Made by a program: the position numbers and the translations under genes
Source of the DNA: Hyaloraphidium curvatum
Lineage: Eukaryota; Monoblepharomycota; Hyaloraphidiomycetes; Hyaloraphidiales; Hyaloraphidiaceae
Direction of reading: 5' to 3'
Assembly (NCBI GenBank): GCA_025558095.1
Contig: JAIVFI010000034.1
Coordinates: 1-64,000, forward strand
DNA length: 64,000 nt
The notes under the pieces: generated by a model
Database searches by the model: none
Seen by the model: the letters and a program-made list of their open reading frames with translations, nothing else
What the model was told of the DNA's origin: nothing
Part shown: positions 52,531-61,985 of the stretch, one piece after another
Layout of the letters: every line of letters starts with the position of its first letter
How positions within the stretch are numbered: the stretch's first letter is position 1

Positions 52531-53706
52531 ATGGCGATCCGGATGCCCGCCGCGCTGCTCTGTCTGCTGGTCGCCATTCTTCTCGTCTGCTGCGGGGTTG
52601 TTGCGTCGCCCAGCGGCGCCCCGCCCGTGTTCCGGCGGTCCTGCGGGGAGTGCGCGGGGACGGACTATTGGTGCGCCCCGCTGCCCGGCTCCTCCCGCAA
52701 CGAAGCTGATTGCAGCGCCCTGCTGCGCCGCGTCACGCAGCGAGTTCGCTTACCCCGGGACGCCCGAGGGCCACGTCGCCTGCTTGGCATACGCCGACTC
52801 GAAGCTGCTCCACCGTCGGTACATTGTGCCCGGGCCGCTCCTGCAGGCCAGGCTGGCCGTCAGGGAGGTGGCAAACGGCGGCAGCCTGGCCCTGGATGCC
52901 ACCAGCTCCGCCACGGGCTTCACTACCCTCACCATCTCCAACGCCGGCAACGCACCACTCGCCGTCAGCGCGGTCGCCATCGCCGGCGACGGTTGGGGAG
53001 CCGCGGAACCCTCGCCGCCGGTCATATCTGCGGGTGGCACCGCCGACCTCGAGATTTACGTCACCCACGGGGGGCCGACCTCGGCGCTGACTACCGCCAC
53101 CCAAACTGCGACATTCACCGTCCTCGCCACGAACCAAGCGGGCGACGCGCCCGTCACGCCGACGGCGTACAGCTTCACGGCCACGGGCACCGTCACCTAC
53201 ACGGTGCGCTGGTCCCGGGCGATCCTCCCGCATCGATGCTGAAGCCTTCCTGCCCCGCGCAGCCGCCCCCTCGGGCCACCCTGACCGTCCGGGAAGTCGC
53301 CAACGGCGGCAGCCTCAACCTGGAAGCCCCGGACTCCCCGTCACGCTTCACCACGCTCACCATCTCCAACGCCGGCGACGCCCCCCTGGCGGTTACCGCC
53401 GTCGCCATCTCGGGCGACGGATGGGGCGCCGCGGAACCCCAGCCCCCGGTCATTTCCGCGGGCGGCACCGCGGACCTCGAAATCTACGTCACCTACGGGG
53501 GCCCGACGACGGCCCTGACCACCGCAACCCCGAGCGCGACCTTCACCGTCTTGGCCACGAACCAGGCGGGCGACGGCCCCGTGACGCCAACGGCGTATAG
53601 CTTCACGGCCACGGGGACGGTCACCTACACTGTGGGTCTCGTGCCCGGGCTGTCGTCCGACATCATTGCTGAACCTTCCCGTCCCGCGCAGCCGGGGCCT
53701 TCCTGA
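52531..53706 (+). CDS. Secreted Cys-module protein 5 with tandem beta-sandwich repeats
   Basis: Four exons (52531-52670, 52741-53203, 53263-53631, 53692-53706) join to 328 residues. Signal peptide, then C-G-E-C-A-G-T-D-Y, a 70-nt intron inside the Cys codon (phase 2), C-E-F-A-Y-P-G-T-P-E-G-H-V-A-C and L-L-H-R-R-Y. Two repeats of about 120 residues follow, each beginning V-R-E-V-A-N-G-G-S-L and ending P-T-A-Y-S-F-T-A-T-G-T-V. They resemble choice-of-anchor/HYDIN-like Ig-type units. The second repeat is exactly one exon in phase 0, so repeats can be gained as exons. If the third exon is skipped, a stop at 53240-53242 ends the protein after one repeat. Confidence 0.74.
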   Translation: MAIRMPAALLCLLVAILLVCCGVVASPSGAPPVFRRSCGECAGTDYWCAPLPGSSRNEADCSALLRRVTQRVRLPRDARGPRRLLGIRRLEAAPPSVHCARAAPAGQAGRQGGGKRRQPGPGCHQLRHGLHYPHHLQRRQRTTRRQRGRHRRRRLGSRGTLAAGHICGWHRRPRDLRHPRGADLGADYRHPNCDIHRPRHEPSGRRARHADGVQLHGHGHRHLHGALVPGDPPASMLKPSCPAQPPPRATLTVREVANGGSLNLEAPDSPSRFTTLTISNAGDAPLAVTAVAISGDGWGAAEPQPPVISAGGTADLEIYVTYGGPTTALTTATPSATFTVLATNQAGDGPVTPTAYSFTATGTVTYTVGLVPGLSSDIIAEPSRPAQPGPS

Positions 53707-53793
53707 TGGAATCTTGGGGCTTGTGGGCTGCTAGCGGAACGAATTCATTCTAGCTTTCTAGACTGCAATACATGGTCGTCTGCCCGAGGCGAT

Positions 53794-54259
53794 CTACATG
53801 TGCCAGGGATCATATTCCTCCTCCGTCATCCGCAGTGCGCCAACTTCGTCCCAGAATCGCAGCTCCGCGACCGCGCTGCCGTCGTCCCGCACGAGGCGGG
53901 CCGGCAGCGTGAGCACGATCTCGCGCACCCCCGCCCGCGCGAACCAGGTCCGCAGGAGCGCGTAGTCATCCGACGTGTAGCATCCAGCGCCCTCAGACCG
54001 AGCACGAAGAAGCGCTTGTTCGAAAGCATGAGGCTCAAGAGCGTGCCTTTGAGATTGCGGAGACGGAGGATCCCGGCGATTATTTCAGAGACCAGCTCGT
54101 TCGGGAGCGTGGGACGGGGGGCGGTCGTGTCTCCCAGGCAGCGTCCGCGGCGCCGCCGTCGCCCGCGGGGATGACGCCCGGCAAAGCGACGGCTGCAGGG
54201 GCATCGTGGGAAAGAGCACGGCCGCGACCTGATTCCTTTCCGGTACCGCGCGAGCTCAT
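53794..54259 (-). CDS. Short F-box-like protein, probably damaged
   Basis: Minus-strand frame includes an F-box-like segment P-T-L-P-N-E-L-V-S-E-I-I-A-G-I-L followed by L-S-L-M-L-S-N-K-R-F-F. A later frame reads Y-A-L-L-R-T-W-F-A-R-A-G-V-R-E-I-V-L-T-L-P and ends at 53794. The N-terminus from Met 54259 is in a third frame. Two frame changes (about 54130 and 53985) and short length suggest a decaying relative of the F-box group, not closely similar to the pair at 22.4-25.3 kb. Confidence 0.45.
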
Positions 54260-54675
54260 GGCTGGGTAGTTGTCTGGAGTTGAGAGTTGAGAGCATGTGA
54301 CGCACTGGACGCGGAGCAACCGGAAAGTGCCAGAGTCCTAGCCCGGCGCAAACGAGGTTATGCTCTTGAAGCTGACATCCAATAAATTGGTCTATGCGGG
54401 GCAGTACTGGCTACCGGCCGCTGGCTCGATCTGTCAACCGCGGCGTTCGGCGCTGGCATCCACACACTACTCGGAAAACCCCCGAATCCCGCTGATCGCG
54501 GGCCACGCTCCCGTCTCGGCATCTACGGAAGTGTTCCGACCGCGTTTCCGCGGGTTTCCTTGGCGCCGGTTGAAGTCGATCACCCGGAGCTGTCCTTGCG
54601 CGCACAGCTTCGACCGCGGGAGGCCGTCCCGAAATCTCCGCGAATCCCCGCCTTTCCCGCCGTTCCGCTTCCGAG
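54260..54675. other. Intergenic region
   Basis: About 415 bases between divergent genes. It contains the 16-base string at 54344-54359 shared with 51746-51761. Nothing else recognised. Confidence 0.35.
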
Positions 54676-55375
54676 ATGCCGGCGCCGGACAGCGTCCAGA
54701 CGAAGCAGCGGCGAGACCGCACCGAGGGCATAGTCGCCCGCCCGTCGACCGCGCAAAAGGACGACCTCGACGCGTTCCTCGCTTCCTTTTCCGACACCGT
54801 CGCCGAGGCCGCCGCGATCAAGGTCGCCGCCGGGAAGGCCGCCTTCAAGCCGGAGGGCATCCCCGTCGGATCGCTGCTCGAGATCCAGCTCCGCGAGAAG
54901 GCGGCCGAGGTCGGCGCCGCGGTGCCCGAGGCGCGCGGGATGCCGGCGGCCCCGGCGACGTCGCAGGCGCCGAGCAGGGACGATGCGGCGTCGGTGTACT
55001 CGGTGGCGAGCTCGATGGTCAGCATGCTGAGGCGGGCGAGGGAGAACGGCGTGGTGGAGGAGCCGCCGGCGCTGTTTGTCGAGGCCGCGAGGGGCCGGGC
55101 GGAGATGAAGCCTACTCGGGCGCAGAGGTGGGTCGAACGAGATCAAGGAGCGGGGCAGCTGCCTGACCAACACGCCCTGCTCGCACTCGATGTTCGCGGC
55201 GGCGATCCCCCGCTCGCGTGCGCTGCGGCTGCCGCGAATCAGGCTCTGGCATGCCGTTCGCTACGACATCAACTCTCCCGTCAAGATCCTGATGGACAAC
55301 AAGACACGGGACGGGCTCGCCGGCGCTGCGATGCAGGTCGCGCCGGTTGCGCAGGGCTCCGACCGGCTGCGGTGA
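54676..55375 (+). CDS. Hypothetical protein, frame change near 55125
   Basis: Not recognised. From Met 54676 the frame is open with a helical, Ala/Glu-rich first part (D-A-F-L-A-S-F-S-D-T-V-A-E-A-A-A; L-L-E-I-Q-L-R-E-K-A-A-E). The second part appears in another frame from about 55130 (E-I-K-E-R-G-S-C-L-T-N-T-P-C-S-H) and ends at 55375 after R-I-R-L-W-H-A-V-R-Y-D-I-N-S-P-V. No splice pair restoring frame was found at the junction. The first-frame ORF itself continues to 55578 but loses natural composition after 55130. Confidence 0.4.
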
Positions 55376-55546
55376 TATTGACTTGCTTGAAGGGCCAAGG
55401 TGGTCGCCTCACGGTTAGGATGTTGCTGGATCATCGGAGTCAGTCGCCATGTGTATGTAATGCTGGTGCCACACTCGTTCTCGGGAGGAATTGTGTCTAT
55501 CTGAAGGAGCCTTCCAAAGTCCAAAACGCAACGCCAACGACCTCCC

Positions 55547-57169
55547 TCAGGGCTCCTTCTTCCGCGGATCCTTCTTGAATCCCGTCTTCTCGTCCACCCA
55601 TCCGATTTCCTGCCCGTCCCACCCGACCCGCCTCGCCTGTGCGTACGGCTCCCTGCGCCTCAGCTGCCTGAAGAACCCGCCCACCATTTCCCAGAAGGTC
55701 AGGAACTCGAACCGCACGCCGAACTCGTTGCACGTCTTGGCGAGTTCCGGGTACGCCCAGCGGTGGTACGCGTGGTCGACGGCGGGGAGGAGGTGGTGCA
55801 GGGTGTGGTCGCCGAATGTCGTGAGCACGGCGGGGAGGAGGAGGGAGGAACCGGGCATGTACTGCTCGATTCTGTCGCCGGTCACCTCGACCTGGAAGAG
55901 GCCGCTGGAAAGGAGACGGTGAGGCGAGAACGGAGAAGGACGCGGCGGTACGCACAAGTCGCGGATGTGGTCGAACCCGGGCTTCTCCTCCCCCTGCCGC
56001 CACGCGAAGTCCGTATAGTGCCCGACCGTGAGCCCGAACGTGAGGCCCCATTCGCCGCTCATGATCTTGGTGATCAGGTAGAGGCCGAAGGTCTCGAGGA
56101 CACCGCGGGCCGACTTGGAGTGAGGGAGGCCGGACCGGCGGCGCAGGCCGACCATGCCGAGGAACACGAGCCACGTGAGCAGGTTCTCGGGCCTGGGTCC
56201 CCCCTGACGCAGCCAGATAAGGGGCGTCAACAGCGTCCCGACCACCGCACGGCTGACGATGCCGTAGTGCCACTTGATGAAGTCGCCGAGGTACGAGTTG
56301 GTCGACTTGGGCTGGTCGAGGTCCCACTTCATCCCCGCGAGTGCCATGCTGATCAGGGGGAGCTCGCAGTCCAGCGATGTGTTGGGGTAGATGTGGTGGG
56401 AGAGGCAGTGGTGCACGCGGAGGGCCCAGCTGCTGCTGCCGACGAGGTCGATGAGGTACGTGCGCCAGTTGTGCTTCTGGTGCGCTATTGAAGAATGGAG
56501 GAGGTCAGAGAAGGTGACCAGGGAGCGACGGACGGTTCAACTTGCCAAAGTTGTGCCCCGCAACCTGGGTCATCCCGGCGGCCAGGCCGGCGAGGACCGC
56601 GAGCGGAATGGACCGCTTGTAAGCCGCGGCGCCGGCCAACGCAAGGAAGCTGAGCGCGGTCGTGTCGACGACGAGCTTGGAAAGGAGCTTGGGGCCGGGG
56701 CCCTGCTTCTTGACGGCCTCGCGGACGCGCGCACGCAGGACGTCGAAGAACCCGCCGGGCTCGACTGTCAGCGGCGACTCGCGGGGCCAGTCCGCGTCCC
56801 TGACGTAGTACTTCTCCAGGACGGCCCTTGCCTTCTCGATGTCAAGGTGGTGAGCTTCAAAGTGCTCTGTGATGTCCTGGCCGCGGGTCATGTCCAACCA
56901 GACGTTGCCGCCCGGGTGTTCTGCGAGGAAGCGCGACAAGGCGCCGGTCAGAGATGGGCAATGCGGCGGCCGATCCTTGCCCGCCCACCAAAGTTGGAGA
57001 GGTCGTACAGTTTATTATGGACGCGGAAGAGCCCGCCGCCCCGCTCGTTGTACTTGCGGCGGTTGTCGAGCCACGCCTGGAGGTCAATGGACCGGCCGCC
57101 GATAACTTCCTCGAAGGGCGGGAATCGCGTCCGCGGCTCGAACGCCGGTGCGGTGCTTCCGTCGGGCAT
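55547..57169 (-). CDS. Cytochrome b5-related fatty acid desaturase-type protein
   Basis: Four exons (57169-56989, 56920-56546, 56484-55952, 55891-55547) join in frame to 477 residues. The N-terminal cytochrome b5 domain is completed by splicing: L-Y-D-L-S-N-F-E-H-P-G-G-N-V-W-L, with H-P-G-G the first haem ligand and a second His near F-E-A-H-H. The desaturase part has His boxes G-H-N-F-A-H-Q-K-H-N, V-H-H-C-L-S-H-H-I-Y-P-N and H-T-L-H-H. This matches cytochrome b5-related proteins and front-end desaturases, di-iron membrane enzymes of the ER that introduce double bonds into acyl chains; regiospecificity unknown. The second intron (56485-56545) uses a GC donor (gcaagt). Confidence 0.87.
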
Positions 57170-57391
57170 GGTGTGCTCGGGCGCGGGAAGTCGGTTGCTT
57201 GGCGGAAACGTTGGTTCCCGAAACTCGGCGCGGGAATGGCCGCGGTTGGCGTTGTTTGCCGCCTTTTGCCACAGAAGTTCAAGGGGTGGCTCCAGGACCC
57301 GTGGGCCGAGCCGCTGGTCCGGGATCCCATTGAGGTGGAGACCACGGTCCTCAGTGGGTTCCTCGCCGCGTACGGGCCATAGAAGGGGCTG

Positions 57392-57480
57392 AGTCAACGT
57401 TCGGCGACAGTTCTCGGCGGAGGTTTCTCCGGGATCACCACTGCCGCGAAACTGAAGGACGCCGGGATCACGGACTTCCC
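57392..57480 (+). pseudogene. Stray FAD-binding fragment of a flavin monooxygenase
   Basis: The plus frame reads T-V-L-G-G-G-F-S-G-I-T-T-A-A-K-L-K-D-A-G-I. It aligns with the FAD Rossmann start of the monooxygenase at 253-2263 ([14 protein letters not shown]). It has no further monooxygenase sequence and ends abruptly where MYND copy K begins. It is a relic joined to copy K by rearrangement. Confidence 0.55.
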
Positions 57481-57498
57481 GACATACCCGCTGACGAC

Positions 57499-58398
57499 CA
57501 GGACCGTACGGACATCTTGCCTTTCTTCGGTATCGCGGATCCTTGCGCCTTGCCCGTCGAGCGCGCACCCCCGGATCTCGCACAGCGAACGATCCGACGC
57601 CTTTTCAGCCCCATGGTGGCTGCCATTCGCCGTTTCACCGACGCGTACCTTGATTCGGACCTTCGAGCGGCTGGCAGTATCCCACTATCCAGGAGATGGT
57701 GACTCGTCACGATAGTTTCGCTTCTGGACCTTTGCAAGGCTTCAACAGAGACTCTTTCGCCGATACCCTGTGGAAACCTACGCTCGGGGCTCTCTTGCTG
57801 GCAAAAGCTACTCTCGTGGTCCCAACCGTGTCGGCGACGTATTGCCGAGGATGTGGCTCTGCTTGACAACATGGCCCGGTGCACTGCATCGAACCCCTAG
57901 CTGATCGTGATGCTGTCCATCCCGGAATTGCCGAAGGAGGCCGAAAACGAACTGATCCAGGTGCAATGTCCACATTCGTCGCGGAGAGACCTAACCCCTG
58001 GAGGCGGCAGATGGCGGAAGACGGTTCAAGCGGCCAAAATCTCACTCCACTCCAATGGATGAAGCTGGTCAACAGCCTCTCGGGGAGCCGCAGGTTCGAC
58101 CTCATCAACAGCGTCGTCCACCTCGTGAAGTTCTGCGATTCATTGCGCGAAGCTATGGATCCGGGATCCTGGAGGGGCCAGGGCTACTACCTCATTCATC
58201 CTCCGCCGCAGCAAGCTCATGAACGGTACCGCAGCCAGCGATTCTTGCGATCCCTGCGGGAAGACGCAGGGAGAGGTGAAGCTCATGAGGTGCAGCCGGT
58301 GCGGGAAGGCGCGATACTACGGGGCCGAATGCCAGCGGGCCGCGTGGAAGGAGCACAAGAAGGACTGCATCCCGCGGAGCTCAACGGCGGAGAAATAA
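57499..58398 (+). pseudogene. MYND-finger family member, copy K, degenerate and 5'-truncated
   Basis: Family sequence starts inside the body (D-I-L-P-F-F-G ... P-P-D-L-A-Q-R), continues A-Y-L-D-S-D-L-R-A-A-G, then breaks. Later blocks appear in other frames: R-R-R-I-A-E-D-V-A-L-L-D-N-M-A-R-C-T-A-S-N-P followed by TAG, then A-E-R-P-N-P-W-R-R-Q. A MYND finger ends at 58398 in which Y-C has become Y-Y (C-G-K-A-R-Y-Y-G-A-E-C), so one zinc ligand is lost. The family N-terminus is replaced by the flavoprotein relic. Confidence 0.7.
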
Positions 58399-58497
58399 AT
58401 CCGCTAGCTTACCGCAGTGATAAGTGTCTGAATGCTTACATAGCTGGCCTCCCTCGCTCTACTCCTCTCGCGCGCACTTTGTCCAGCTCCAACGAGT

Positions 58498-59318
58498 TCA
58501 AAGCCATGCGAGGGCTGCCGTCACACCGGCAAATGCAGCCAGCCCAGGCATTCCGGCCCGCAACCCCGCAGCACCGCCGGGCCTTGACGTGCTCGCCGTC
58601 GCTGTCGCCGTGCTCGCGGTCGTTAAGCTGGTCCGCCCCGGGGCCACGCATCCCGTCGGCGTCGGCCTGTTGACACTGCCCTCAGTCATGTTGACCCGCA
58701 GCGTGCGGGCCTCGGAGCCGTTGAAGTAGGCCTGCGGCACCGCGGTGCCGTTGGCGTACTTGGCGTCCCATTGCGTGGCGAACGAGATGTACACGCGCGC
58801 GTCCTCGGTGTAGCACTGCGCGTTGGCCGGGTCGCTGCGCGTGCAGAAGGAGTTGTTGGCGCTCGAAGCATTGACGACGCCCTCGGGCCACGAGACGGAG
58901 AGGAACTGGTAGCCGTCGATGTTGCTGTCGGCGGGCGTGCGGCACGTGCGCGAGATGTCGACCGGGCGCGAGGCCGGCTGGATGTCGGCCGGGCTGGAGT
59001 AAACCACGGAGAGCGCATAGGGCGGGGAGGAGCACAGGCCGAAGCGGTAGTTGGTCAGAGCGCTCCAGTTGGTGTAGAACACTTGGCTGCCGGCGGGAAC
59101 ACGTAGCGAACGGCACGGCGCGGAGTCAGGCGGGAATACGAAGAGGAAGAACGCGTCAGTATTCAGATCCGGCGCCAGACGGTGCGAGAGACATGCCAGA
59201 AGTTGTTCGTCAATGCGAGTAGAAATTCTTGGCCCGTGACCAGCGGCCGCGGGGTCGACTGCGGCGCCGCCGCCGGCAGCAGCGAAAGGACGAGAAGAAC
59301 GGCGCTCAGGACGCGCAT
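58498..59318 (-). CDS. Putative secreted, GPI-anchored glycoprotein
   Basis: A signal peptide (M-R-V-L-S-A-V-L-L-V-L-S-L-L-P) starts at 59318. The main domain, in another frame from about 59200, has many N-glycosylation sites (N-W-S, N-A-S, N-N-S, N-G-T, N-G-S, N-M-T) and spaced Cys residues (F-G-L-C-S-S-P-P-Y, S-F-C-T-R-S-D, A-Q-C-Y-T-E-D). The C-terminus is Ser/Thr/Ala-rich and ends in a hydrophobic tail (L-A-A-F-A-G-V-T-A-A-L-A-W-L) like a GPI signal. No intron joining signal peptide and body was found, so an indel or missed exon lies around 59170-59250. Family not recognised; a cell-surface protein is a fair inference. Confidence 0.55.
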
Positions 59319-59528
59319 TTCCGGGCAGGATTCGCGCGGCGGGCTGCTTGGAGTTGGTGGGGGACGATCCGGTGGCGGGGGGCAGCTTTGTCCCTGCGTC
59401 CCTCCTCGCGAAGCCCGGGTCTCCGAACAAAGCTGCTGAACTCATGGAATAATCGGATGCGGTGCAATATGACAGAGACGTGTTCGGAACCAATGGCACC
59501 CATATCCCCGTGGCGACACCCCGCCACT

Positions 59529-61954
59529 CTACCCCGTGTTCCCCACGCCCTGTTGTCCAACACGAGTGGTCAGCCCCGGATACGATGGCCCACATCAACA
59601 ACTCCCACCTTGCTGATCCCTTGTATCGAAACCACCAGCGCGTCCTTGAGCACCGGATCGTCCTCCAACCTCGCCTCGGCGCCGTTGTCCCCCTCCGCCT
59701 CCTTGCCGCCCTTGGAGTAGTCCGTCCCCCGCACCTTGGCGAGGATGTTGGCCTGTAGCACGTTGAGTGGGTCCGTGAAGGGCACGCGGGCCTCGACGGC
59801 GCGCCGGACGACGGGGTCGTTGTCGAGGAGCTGCTCCTGATTGGTGATCTTGAGGATGTCCTGCACCGTCTCGGCGTACTCGGCGCGCAGGGTGTCGCCG
59901 AACGACTTGAGGTTGTCGGGGACAAGGAGCTTGTCGTAGTACTCTGTGGGCAACACCGCCGATGACTTCGTTAGCCTGGTTGGCAAACGAGTCCGGTGCG
60001 ACGCCCACCGGCCACGTTCATGTCCGCCTTGGCCAGCACCATCTGCACCAGCGACAGCGTGGAGCGGAAGAACGGCCACTCGTTGTACATCTCCTTGAGC
60101 AGGTCCAGCTTGCCGTCCGCGATCTCCTGCCGCAGCGCCTCGCCAATGCCGAGCCAGACGGGGAGGTTCACGCGGGTCTGGTTCCAGCTGAAGATCCAGG
60201 GGACTGTAGGCACAGATAAGCTGCTGGTGCCGCGTACACAGCACGGCGCAACCCACTTGCGCGCAGGGTCTCGATGCCGCCCGCCCTCCGCTTGGACGGC
60301 CTCGACCCGATGTTGAGCAGCGACAGCTCCGGATTGGGTGTTGCGCACCGCAGGTAGTCCACGAACTCGGGCGTCTCGAAGACCATCTTGCGGTAGAAGG
60401 CGCACGACGTCTCGCTGAGCTTGTTCATCATGTCCCTCCACTCCTTCTTGGCCGGCTTCTGCTGCAGCAGCGTGGCCAGCAGCGTCGCGTTGGTGTACCG
60501 CTCGAGGGTCTGCTCGGCCGTGGCCTGCAGGCCAAAGTGGCTGTCGATGATCTCCCCTTGGATCGTGATGCGCATCTTGCCCTTGATCGTCCCGCTCGGC
60601 TGGGACAGGATGGCCAGGTGCTGCGGGCCACCTCCGCGGCCGACGGTGCCCCCGCGGCCGTGGAACATGACGAGGTTGACGCCCCAGTACTCGCACGTCT
60701 TGACGAGAGCCTCCTGGGCCTGGTAGAGGGACCAGACCGAGGCGAAGCGGCCTGCATCTTTGGCTGAGTCCGAGTAGCCGAGCATGACCTCCTGATAGCC
60801 CTTGATGGTGTCGCGGTACCAGTCCAGCGAGAGTAGCTTGCGGATGGTGTTGGGTCCGTCTGTGGGTCATTGGACATGGAACAGTGTAAGACGCGTCCAC
60901 GTCCGGCAACGTCGCGCGCGACCCACTCTCAAGATCGGTCTTGGTCTCAAACAGCGGGGCCACCGGCAGCAGTGGCTCCATCCCGAACGACTTCTGCAGC
61001 AGGCACACGGCCAGCACGTCGCTCGCCGTCCTCGCCATAGAGATGATGTACGTGTTGAGCGCGTCCCGGCCGATGGTGGGCAGCGCGCGGAAGCATGCGA
61101 TCACCTCGCGGGTGAGGTCCGACGGGGCGTCGGGAGCGTCCTTGGGGATGCAGTCGGGCCACTCCGGGGGGACGAGGGGGCGGCGGCCCTTGAGCTCGGC
61201 GAGGAGGAAGGTGATGCGGGCTTCCTCATCCCAGGACTTGTAGGAGCCGATGCCGAGATAGTTCGTGATGGCGTCGAGGGCGTCGGTGTGGGTCTCGGAT
61301 TCCTGGCGGATGTCCTGTGGTGTGACGGGTCCACTGATGAGATTCGCGGGGAAGCCCATCGAGCTGTCCTCCCACCAGCTTGACCAGCGACATTCCGAAC
61401 ACCGTCACTCTCCTGATCATGTCCTGCAGCCTCCCCATGGCCACCAGTTCGAGCCCCGACTCGCAAAGCGACTTGTAGCACAGCTTGAGCGGCCCCAGAA
61501 GCTCCTCGGCGGAGGTGATGAGGCCAGGCGGGGGAGGCGGGGTCTGGTGCGTCGAGACGATCTCCTCGAGATAGCGCTCAGTTATGCGGAGACGCTCGCG
61601 GAGGGCGGCGAGGCAGATGCGGTAGGGCTCGTCCTCGGGCACGTTGAGGCCTGTGGGATCACAGCCGGCTTAGATGTCAATGCGATCAACCACAGACGTC
61701 GCTTTCTGGAATCCCACCCTTGACAAAGTTCCAGTGGCTGAGCCCGATCCTGACCATCCCTCCCTGCTGCATCTCCGCCCCCCCAATCTTGGCCATGTCC
61801 GGAATCACGGTATCCTTCAGGTAGTCCTGGAACTCCTTGGTGCACTTGGTCATGGACAGCTCGAACAGCAGCCTGTCCACCTCGGCAAAGTACAGGTCCG
61901 CCGCGCGCCACCTGCTGAACGCCACCACCTCGGAGGTCACCTTGGCGGTCACGT

Positions 61955-61985
<31 letters not shown>

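Noticed and set aside
14335-57169. A lipid-metabolism gene cluster
   Set aside because: Lipase, thioesterases, Fox2-like, PhyH and desaturase genes are spread over 50 kb on both strands among unrelated genes; no shared regulation is visible.
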